This document shows positions 54,104 through 64,000 of a stretch of 64,000 nt of DNA, one piece after another (position 1 is the stretch's first letter; each line of letters begins with the position of its first letter). A program made the translations under genes and the position numbers. Origin of the DNA: Perlucidibaca wandonensis (GTDB lineage Bacteria > Pseudomonadota > Gammaproteobacteria > Pseudomonadales > Moraxellaceae); contig NZ_JBHTIT010000001.1 in assembly GCF_042677145.1 (NCBI RefSeq), forward strand, positions 2,271,472 through 2,335,471. Direction: 5' to 3'. The notes under the pieces are model-generated. The model did no database searches. It was not told where the DNA came from and saw only the letters and a list, made by a program, of their open reading frames with translations.

Positions 54104-54789
54104 TGGCTAAGCGAGATGCCATCAGGCGTTATATGCCAACAGTACGCGGGCCAGTCATTGCTTTTTTCACTAGTGCTTGGGGTATGCTCACTATTGCTAT
54201 AGTTGCGGCGGCCGTTGGTTTTTTTGCCAGCCAGTTAGTGAATCAATCACTAGGCGCCGATCATGAGAGCAGTTTGCAGAAGCTGCGCGACAGTTACGAG
54301 AAGCGCTTGTCTAATGAGCGTGAGCGCGTCGCTGTAAAGGCCAAAGAGTACGATATTATCGATGCCGCTTCGCAACGCTTGCAGGAAGATAACCAAGAGT
54401 TGCTGGCTGGCATGTCAGCGCTGGAGAGTCGCGTCACGTTTTATAAGCGCATGACATCGCAGAAAGCTGCCAATGTGCCGCTGGCCATCGAGCTGTTTGA
54501 GTTGCTGCCGACCAAAGATCCGAAGGTCGTGCGCTACCGATTATTGATTGTGCGTAGCAACGCATCCGGCAATGCGACTGAAGGGCGTGTTAAGGTGAAA
54601 GTCAGTGGCGGCAGCCGTCAAATTGAGCTGCCTGTCGATCAGCCGCGATTTACATTGCGTTATTACCAGCAATTTAGTGGCGAATGGCGTCTACCCGATG
54701 GCTTCAGTCCGGAGCGTGTAGACGTACAAGTTCGCAGTGGCGCCAACAGTTTAGATCGGCGCTACAAATGGGAAATTAAGACTCGTTAA
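54103..54789 (+). CDS. Membrane-anchored coiled-coil protein (DUF6776-like)
   Basis: The 228-residue product has a transmembrane helix near 25-47, a coiled coil (about 53-112) rich in Glu, Arg and Leu, and a C-terminal beta-rich domain with YRLLIVRSNASGNATEGRVKVKVSGGSRQIELP-type strands. Topology is probably inside-out, with the domain in the periplasm. It overlaps argC by 1 bp and lies 10 nt before a bactofilin gene, an arrangement also found in Pseudomonas. Function is unknown. A role with the bactofilin in cell envelope organisation is a guess. Confidence 0.75.
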   Translation: MAKRDAIRRYMPTVRGPVIAFFTSAWGMLTIAIVAAAVGFFASQLVNQSLGADHESSLQKLRDSYEKRLSNERERVAVKAKEYDIIDAASQRLQEDNQELLAGMSALESRVTFYKRMTSQKAANVPLAIELFELLPTKDPKVVRYRLLIVRSNASGNATEGRVKVKVSGGSRQIELPVDQPRFTLRYYQQFSGEWRLPDGFSPERVDVQVRSGANSLDRRYKWEIKTR

Positions 54790-54799
54790 GGTGTGAGCT

Positions 54800-55240
54800 A
54801 TGTTTAAGAAGAGTAAAAATGATCCAGCTGCCTATAAAGACCATAGCTTTATTAGCAGCCAATCAACCATCCAAGGAAATATTAGCTTTGTTGGCGGCCT
54901 TCATGTTGAAGGGCGTATAGAGGGCAATATCAACTCTAAAGAAGGTTGCTTAATGGTTCATGGCCATGTCGCAGGCGACATCGACGTGCCTAATGCCATT
55001 ATTAGCGGTACGGTACATGGCAATATTACTTGCTCGGGCCATCTTGAATTGGCCAAAGGCGCCCGTGTTCATGGCGTAGTCACGTATCAGAATATGGAAA
55101 TGCAATTGGGTGCAGAGGTGGTTGGTCGCCTTTGCGTGCTATCTGCTGAGCAGTCCTCGCCGAAAAATGCATCATCTAAGGCTGAGTCAAAAGCTGATGC
55201 AGAGCAGGCTCGCCCAGTGACAAATGTTCGCGCAGTATAA
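54800..55240 (+). CDS. Bactofilin (polymer-forming cytoskeletal protein)
   Basis: The 146-residue product has a polar N-terminus, then repeated beta-helix rungs: ISSQSTIQGNISFVGGLHVEGRIEGNINS, then VHGHVAGDIDVPNAIISGTVHGNITC. A disordered Ser/Lys/Ala-rich C-terminal tail follows. This is the bactofilin fold (DUF583), which forms non-polar filaments that can scaffold peptidoglycan enzymes. Confidence 0.92.
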   Translation: MFKKSKNDPAAYKDHSFISSQSTIQGNISFVGGLHVEGRIEGNINSKEGCLMVHGHVAGDIDVPNAIISGTVHGNITCSGHLELAKGARVHGVVTYQNMEMQLGAEVVGRLCVLSAEQSSPKNASSKAESKADAEQARPVTNVRAV

Positions 55241-55245
55241 TGCGC

Positions 55246-55265
55246 AGCCTGCAACAGGCTTTTTT
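55246..55265 (+). terminator. Terminator between the bactofilin gene and erpA
   Basis: AGCCTG (55246-55251) pairs with CAGGCT (55255-55260) over a CAA loop, followed by a T run (55260-55265). It lies 6 nt after the bactofilin stop and 20 nt before the erpA start, so erpA needs read-through or a promoter inside this region. Confidence 0.75.
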
Positions 55266-55285
55266 GCACTATCTAGGTGAAAGTC

Positions 55286-55627
55286 ATGAGTGAACAAACT
55301 GCCGCTTTAGCGCTTTCTGACAAAGCAGCGGACAAGGTACGTAAATTACGCGAGGGCGAAAATAACCCAGCGTTGCGACTTCGCGTCTATATCACGGGCG
55401 GTGGCTGCGCGGGCTTCTCTTACGGCTTCACTTTCGATGACGAAGTAAAAGACGGCGACTCCAGCTTTGCCAATGGTGATGTCGAGATGCTCGTCGATCC
55501 TATGAGTTATCAATATCTCGTGGGGTCTGAAGTTGACTATGTCGAGGGCTTGAATGGCTCGCAATTTGTCATCCACAATCCCAACGCGCAATCGACTTGC
55601 GGTTGCGGCTCGTCGTTTTCAATCTAG
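55286..55627 (+). CDS. erpA: Iron-sulfur cluster insertion protein ErpA
   Basis: ErpA is an A-type carrier that delivers Fe-S clusters to apoproteins. The product has 113 residues; the three cluster cysteines are Cys41 in GGGCAGFSYGF and Cys105 and Cys107 in STCGCGSSF. A GTG at 55277 is in frame; the ATG at 55286 has AGGTGA 5 nt upstream and the family-like start MSEQTAALAL. Confidence 0.97.
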   Translation: MSEQTAALALSDKAADKVRKLREGENNPALRLRVYITGGGCAGFSYGFTFDDEVKDGDSSFANGDVEMLVDPMSYQYLVGSEVDYVEGLNGSQFVIHNPNAQSTCGCGSSFSI

Positions 55628-55651
55628 CGATAGCTCCAGCCTAGTGTCTGT

Positions 55652-56758
55652 CTAGGCTGGAAAGTATCCGCCCAGCACGCGAGCGCCTCGTGCGCCGGTT
55701 ACTTCGGGCACATTGCCGCTTAAGCCTTGGGTAAAGCGCATCGCCAACCACGCAAAAGCCATCGCCTCAATAGCTTGCGCCGGATAGCCATAAGCCTCGC
55801 TGCGTTTGCACTGCCAGTGTGTAAGTTTTGCCGCAATGGCTTGGCAGAGCGCGGTGTTATTGGCGCCGCCACCACATAAAATGAGCTCGCCACTTGGCGC
55901 TTCCCGCAAAATCGCATCCGCAACTGTCGTCGCTGTTAGGGCGAGCAGTGTTGCTTGCACATCTTCGAGTTTGATGTCTGTGCCTACTAGTACCAACTGC
56001 TGCTCTAGCCAGCTCATGCCAAAGCTCTCGCGGCCGGTACTTTTCGGCGCCGGTGCCGAAAAGTAGGGCATCGCTAGTAGCGCATCAAGTAGCCCCTGAT
56101 GGCAGGTGCCGCTAGCGGCCCAGCGCCCATCTTCGTCATAAGCCTTGCTGGTATGACGCTGACACCAGCCATCGAGCAGCATGCTGGCGGGCCCTGTGTC
56201 GTAGCCGCGCACGCCGCGACCTGGCTGCATGACACTTATATTAGCAATGCCGCCTAAATTAAGTGCCACCACGCAGCGCTCGCTTTGGGCAAAAATTGCT
56301 TGATGAAACGCGGGCACTAAAGGTGCGCCTTGGCCGCCTGCCGCCATATCGCGCTGACGAAATTGTGCCACCACAGATATGCCGCTTAGTTCTGCTAATA
56401 AGCAAGGGTCGCCAATTTGTAGCGTATATGGGTAGTCACTGTGGGGGCGGTGGCGCAGTGTTTGACCGTGGCTGCCAATGGCGCGCACATCGCTAGGACT
56501 TAACTGATGCTCTGCAAGCAGCTCATTAATCAGCGCGGCTGCTCGCTCTGACCACCATTGCCCAGCGCGCCCGCTGCGATCAATCTCATTTGCGCATCCT
56601 GCAGCTAATGCAAGCAACTCTTGGCGCTCATCAGCTAGCCAGATATGGCTTTTCTCTCCAATAAGCCGCGGCACACGCTCATTGCTGAAGTCCACTAGTG
56701 CGGCATCTAGAGCGTCGACACTGGTGCCAGACATTAGACCAATAAACAGCGCAGACAT
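55652..56758 (-). CDS. anmK: Anhydro-N-acetylmuramic acid kinase AnmK
   Basis: AnmK phosphorylates 1,6-anhydroMurNAc in cell-wall recycling. The 368-residue product has LMSGTSVDALDAALVDF (ATP-binding loop), GSHGQTLRHRP, VVALNLGGIANISV, YDTGPASMLLDGWCQR and LILCGGGANNTALC motifs. In Pseudomonas an M23 peptidase gene lies between anmK and tyrS; here anmK and tyrS are directly divergent, 122 bp apart. Confidence 0.95.
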   Translation of the reverse strand: MSALFIGLMSGTSVDALDAALVDFSNERVPRLIGEKSHIWLADERQELLALAAGCANEIDRSGRAGQWWSERAAALINELLAEHQLSPSDVRAIGSHGQTLRHRPHSDYPYTLQIGDPCLLAELSGISVVAQFRQRDMAAGGQGAPLVPAFHQAIFAQSERCVVALNLGGIANISVMQPGRGVRGYDTGPASMLLDGWCQRHTSKAYDEDGRWAASGTCHQGLLDALLAMPYFSAPAPKSTGRESFGMSWLEQQLVLVGTDIKLEDVQATLLALTATTVADAILREAPSGELILCGGGANNTALCQAIAAKLTHWQCKRSEAYGYPAQAIEAMAFAWLAMRFTQGLSGNVPEVTGARGARVLGGYFPA

Positions 56759-56880
56759 GGCGCCTCCAAAACAATAAACGGTGCAATGAACTCTAGCAGG
56801 CTTAGCGTGGCGTCGGCGCAGCAGAGTGCTAAACTCTGACCATTGGTTTTTATGACCGCCATGACAAAAAGCTTAAGCCT

Positions 56881-58077
56881 ATGACACCCGAACAACAGCT
56901 CGCGCTCATCATGCGCGGCACTGAAGAGATCATCCCTGAAGCCGACTTGCTAGCAAAGCTCCGCGAAGGCCGGCCACTACGTATAAAGGCGGGCTTTGAT
57001 CCTACTGCTCCAGATTTGCACTTGGGCCACACAGTACTGATCAATAAGCTCAAGGTATTTCAAGATCTTGGGCATGAAGTCATTTTCTTGATCGGCGATT
57101 TTACGGGCCGCATTGGCGACCCTACCGGCAAAAATATCACCCGCAAGCCATTAACCGAGGAGCAGGTCGCGCAAAACGCTAAGACCTATGCCGAGCAAGT
57201 GTTCAAAATTCTGGACCCTGCACGCACGCGCGTGGTGTTTAACTCGGAGTGGATGGCGAAGTTGTCGGCAAGTGACTTAATTGGCTTGGCAGCGCAGTAC
57301 ACCGTTACTCGCATGATGGAGCGCGATGACTTCACTAAGCGCTTTGCGGCGCAGCAGCCGATAGCTATTCATGAGTTCCTCTACCCACTATTGCAGGGCT
57401 ATGACTCAATTGAACTAAAAGCTGATGTCGAGCTAGGCGGCACCGATCAAAAATTCAACCTACTCATGGGCCGTACGCTGCAAGGCCGTTATGACCAGGC
57501 TGCTCAAGTCTGTATCACGGTGCCTATTCTCGAGGGTCTCGATGGCGTGCAGAAGATGTCAAAGTCTTTAGGCAACTATGTTGGCGTCTCCGATGCGCCG
57601 GGTGAGATGTACCAAAAGCTGCTTTCTATCCCCGATACCGTGCTGTGGCGCTATTTTGAATTGCTAAGTTTCCGCAGCATTGAAGAGGTTGAGGCTTTGC
57701 GGGCAGAGGTAGCTGCGGGCAAAAATCCGCAAGAGGCGAAAAAGCTATTAGCTGAAGAGATTGTCACGCGTTTTCATTCGGCCGAAGCGGCAGCGGCAGC
57801 ACCGCAAGCGGCAGGCAATGTGCTGCGCATGGGTGATATTCCTGCGGATGTACCGGATGTAGACGTAGTCATGGAGTCCGATGAGCCAATCTATTTGGTA
57901 GCGATTCTTAATCGTGCCGGCTTGGTTCGTAACTCGGCGGCTGCAAAAGATGTTGTTACGCGCAAGGCTGTATACATTGATGGCCAGCCAGCAATTGACG
58001 GCTTTTCAATGAAGCGTGGCGATAGTTGCGTGATTCAAGCCGGTAAAAAGGCGATAGCGCGCGTTACGCTGCGCTAA
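56881..58077 (+). CDS. tyrS: Tyrosyl-tRNA synthetase TyrS
   Basis: TyrS charges tRNA-Tyr. The 398-residue product has the HIGH-like motif HLGH (47-50), the KMSKS loop at 225-229 and a C-terminal S4 RNA-binding domain (about 335-398, with VVTRKAVYIDGQ). The length and the GDPTGK insert fit the shorter class typical of Pseudomonas. A CATGAGC/GCTCATG hairpin at 58094-58121 follows without a T run. Confidence 0.98.
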   Translation: MTPEQQLALIMRGTEEIIPEADLLAKLREGRPLRIKAGFDPTAPDLHLGHTVLINKLKVFQDLGHEVIFLIGDFTGRIGDPTGKNITRKPLTEEQVAQNAKTYAEQVFKILDPARTRVVFNSEWMAKLSASDLIGLAAQYTVTRMMERDDFTKRFAAQQPIAIHEFLYPLLQGYDSIELKADVELGGTDQKFNLLMGRTLQGRYDQAAQVCITVPILEGLDGVQKMSKSLGNYVGVSDAPGEMYQKLLSIPDTVLWRYFELLSFRSIEEVEALRAEVAAGKNPQEAKKLLAEEIVTRFHSAEAAAAAPQAAGNVLRMGDIPADVPDVDVVMESDEPIYLVAILNRAGLVRNSAAAKDVVTRKAVYIDGQPAIDGFSMKRGDSCVIQAGKKAIARVTLR

Positions 58078-58187
58078 TGGTGAATGCCGAGAGCATGAGC
58101 AAAGTCGCTAAATCGCTCATGGTTCGTACAAAATGGCATGGTTTTGCTGAGAAATTGAGCGGTTGAAACAAATATGTCAAAAAGCAC

Positions 58188-58215
58188 TTTACACGCTCTC
58201 AGGCATCCCTATAAT
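58188..58215 (+). promoter_or_regulatory. rrn promoter P1
   Basis: TTTACA (58188-58193), a 16-nt spacer and a consensus TATAAT (58210-58215) precede a GC-rich discriminator (GCGCC), the hallmark of stringently controlled rRNA promoters. It is about 365 nt before the 16S gene. Confidence 0.85.
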
Positions 58216-58352
58216 GCGCCCCACACCAGCGCTGCTTCGGTAGCGAAACAAGATTAGTTGTGTAAAAACAGTAACTTGGGTGTGGGGAGTGAGGTTGATT
58301 ATAATTACTTCCCGTTGCTGCGATGCTGAAATGAAATACTTTCAAAATGCAG

Positions 58353-58380
58353 TTGACACGGTGGTGTAAATCACTAGAAT
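58353..58380 (+). promoter_or_regulatory. rrn promoter P2
   Basis: A consensus TTGACA (58353-58358), a 16-nt spacer and TAGAAT (58375-58380) are followed by ACGCC. It is about 200 nt before the 16S gene and in tandem with P1. Confidence 0.85.
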
Positions 58381-58421
58381 ACGCCTCCTTGCTTGGCACG
58401 CTGCAGACGATGCAGTGATGA

Positions 58422-58432
58422 GTTCTTTAACA
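58422..58432 (+). promoter_or_regulatory. rrn leader boxA antitermination site
   Basis: GTTCTTTAACA matches the rrn boxA core bound by NusB/S10 (consensus TGCTCTTTAACA), placed between P2 and 16S. Confidence 0.85.
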
Positions 58433-58433
58433 G

Positions 58434-58465
58434 TTTGATCAGACAACTTGTGTGGGTTTTTGTGG
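58434..58465 (+). other. 5' arm of the 16S RNase III processing stalk
   Basis: This segment begins TTTGATCAGACAACTTG and is complementary, with few mismatches, to 60136-60168 after the 16S gene. The pair brings the two ends of pre-16S together for processing. Confidence 0.85.
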
Positions 58466-58578
58466 TTGTTAGGACATCGATAGATGAACTTTCGACGACA
58501 TTAACTTACTCGTGAATTCATTAGTAAGATCCAATGTTCGTTGAGTCAAGTTTGGTGCACTTTAGCACTATGAAATAT

Positions 58579-60115
<1,537 letters not shown>

Positions 60116-60135
60116 ATCGATTTCGATGCCTACTT

Positions 60136-60168
60136 CCACAAGAACCCACATCAAGTTGTCTGATCAAA
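60136..60168 (+). other. 3' arm of the 16S RNase III processing stalk
   Basis: It is complementary to 58434-58465 and contains CAAGTTGTCTGAT, repeated at 60431-60443. Confidence 0.85.
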
Positions 60169-60186
60169 TAAAAAACCCGAGCTTAG

Positions 60187-60264
<78 letters not shown>

Positions 60265-60292
60265 CTAAGTTGAGGGTCTGCAGCATGAATGC

Positions 60293-60368
60293 GGGGCCAT
60301 AGCTCAGCTGGGAGAGCGCTAGCTTTGCAAGCTAGATGTCGTCGGTTCGATCCCGACTGGCTCCACCA
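60293..60368 (+). tRNA. tRNA-Ala (TGC anticodon)
   Basis: This 76-nt cloverleaf runs GGGGCCA...TGGCTCC with encoded ACCA. The anticodon loop TTTGCAA gives TGC. It is the usual second tRNA of the rrn spacer. Confidence 0.98.
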
Positions 60369-60555
60369 TATTTTGGTGGGAAAGCAGGCATGCAGCATCG
60401 GGTAGTAAATAGTTGATCGTATGATCGGCGCAAGTTGTCTGATTGAAGTGTTAGGTAGTGCGAAAGCACAGACCTGAATAGTTAGCTCGAGTGTGAGCGT
60501 AAAAATAACTATTGATGTCTGGATTTTCCAGGTTGACCGGGATGACCGGCAACAA

Positions 60556-60567
60556 TGTTCTTTAACA
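60556..60567 (+). promoter_or_regulatory. Spacer boxA antitermination site
   Basis: TGTTCTTTAACA lies in the 409-nt stretch between tRNA-Ala and 23S and matches boxA. The rest of that stretch holds a second copy of CAAGTTGTCTGAT (60431-60443) and the 5' arm of the 23S processing stalk. I see no gene there. Confidence 0.85.
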
Positions 60568-60668
60568 AGTGAATTCGAGTCTAGATTGGTTGTGGTTCGA
60601 CCGTCTACTGATGATGCGGATGCTTCGGTGTCTGTGTTGATTGGTGGATACGGTTGATAAAGCAATCA

Positions 60669-60718
60669 ATCCAAACAAAAGAGAACTGAGTCAAGCGTTG
60701 TTGGTATTTTAGATACTG
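60669..60718 (+). other. 5' outer arm of the 23S processing stalk
   Basis: GAGAAC and GTCAAGCG blocks and flanks in this segment are complementary to 63720-63760 after 23S (CGCTTGAC, GTTCTC, TTGTTTG). With CTGTTTGGGGTTATATGG directly before 23S and its partner after it, they form a long stalk expected to be cut by RNase III. Confidence 0.75.
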
Positions 60719-60777
60719 ATCGACTCTAAATACTCTGTCCATGCGTAAGCGTGAGTGCAGACTGTTTGGGGTTATAT

Positions 60778-63682
<2,905 letters not shown>

Positions 63683-63827
63683 ATAACACCCAAGCAGTTT
63701 GAAGCTGTATGGGTTGGTCAGTACTAAGATATGAATAGCGCTTGACGCGTTCTCTTGTTTGACGACTCGAATCACGAAATTTGGACGATCGCCGTTAGAA
63801 ATAATGAGCTGATCCGGTCCGCCGAAT

Positions 63828-63946
63828 TGCCTGGCGACCATAGCGAGTGTGAACCACCTGATCCCATCTCGAACTCAGTAGTGAAACCGCTCCGCGCCGA
63901 TGATAGTGTGGCATTAGCCATGTGAAAGTAGGTCATTGCCAGGCAC
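63828..63946 (+). rRNA. rrf: 5S ribosomal RNA
   Basis: This 119-nt gene starts TGCCTGGCGACCATAGCG and ends CATTGCCAGGCAC, with the terminal TGCCTGGC/GCCAGGCA helix and the conserved CGAACTCAGTAGTGAAACC loop. No distal tRNA follows within the window. Confidence 0.97.
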
Positions 63947-63956
63947 CTAATGCAAC

Positions 63957-63986
63957 AGCCCTCGTCAGAAATGACGGGGGCTTTTT
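63957..63986 (+). terminator. rrn operon terminator
   Basis: AGCCCTCGTCA (63957-63967) pairs with TGACGGGGGCT (63972-63982, one T-G pair) across a GAAA tetraloop and runs into T5. It lies 11 nt after 5S. Confidence 0.92.
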
Positions 63987-64000
63987 GCTGCCTGAAATTT

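Noticed and set aside
56759..56880. A remnant of an M23 peptidase gene between anmK and tyrS
   Set aside because: The 122-bp gap is too short and shows no coding frame with peptidase motifs. The gene is simply absent here.

Overview
The window is a chromosomal stretch of a gammaproteobacterium. Gene content and order match the Pseudomonadales/Cellvibrionales lineage: divergent bamE/fur, grpE-dnaK-dnaJ-dapB-carA-carB-greA-yhbY-rlmE-ftsH-folP-glmM-tpiA-secG-tRNA-rimP-nusA-infB-rbfA-truB-rpsO-pnp, and dksA-gluQ-cbrA-cbrB-pcnB-folK-panB-panC. The 16S gene is gammaproteobacterial. A marine Cellvibrionales/Spongiibacteraceae-like source is my best guess, from general appearance only; no database comparison was possible. 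The window is mostly conserved housekeeping sequence. I see no prophage, insertion sequence, CRISPR array or other obvious mobile element.

Layout. 1-3.3 kb: the end of a truncated hypothetical gene, then bamE, fur and recN. 3.4-13.9 kb: heat-shock genes behind two sigma-32-like promoters, then dapB, carAB, greA and a class I glutamine amidotransferase. The carA leader looks like a translation-coupled attenuator. 13.9-29.7 kb: yhbY, then rlmE, ftsH, folP, glmM, tpiA, secG, two tRNAs and the rimP-nusA-infB-rbfA-truB-rpsO-pnp translation/RNA-decay cluster. 29.9-34.2 kb: a three-gene atypical TRAP-type uptake system (lipoprotein, solute-binding protein, fused permease), with strong hairpins in its gaps. 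34.3-44.8 kb, minus strand: dksA-gluQ-cbrX-cbrA-cbrB, an apparent CrcZ-like sRNA gene, pcnB-folK, and panB-panC-panD. 44.8-58.1 kb: a Rieske protein, a PfkB kinase, PBP1b, a DUF3108 protein, a tight hemJ-thiDE-hemL operon, argC, a bactofilin, erpA, anmK and tyrS. 58.1-64 kb: a complete rrn operon (two promoters, boxA, 16S, tRNA-Ile, tRNA-Ala, 23S, 5S, terminator).

The two most interesting signals are regulatory and lie outside the long reading frames. First, the 435-base gap between cbrB and pcnB holds a near-consensus sigma-54 promoter, an upstream TGTTAC/GTAACA inverted repeat, and a roughly 180-nt RNA with three (ARN)n A-rich tracts of the kind Hfq/Crc binds. This is the architecture of the Pseudomonas CbrB-CrcZ carbon-catabolite-repression switch. 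Second, the carAB leader has a promoter, a 19-codon arginine-rich ORF with AGA, AGA and AGG near its start, and an intrinsic terminator whose 5' arm lies in those same codons. This suggests that arginine and/or pyrimidine supply gates carbamoyl-phosphate synthesis. Functions are assigned from motifs and synteny. Regulatory calls are sequence-based predictions.
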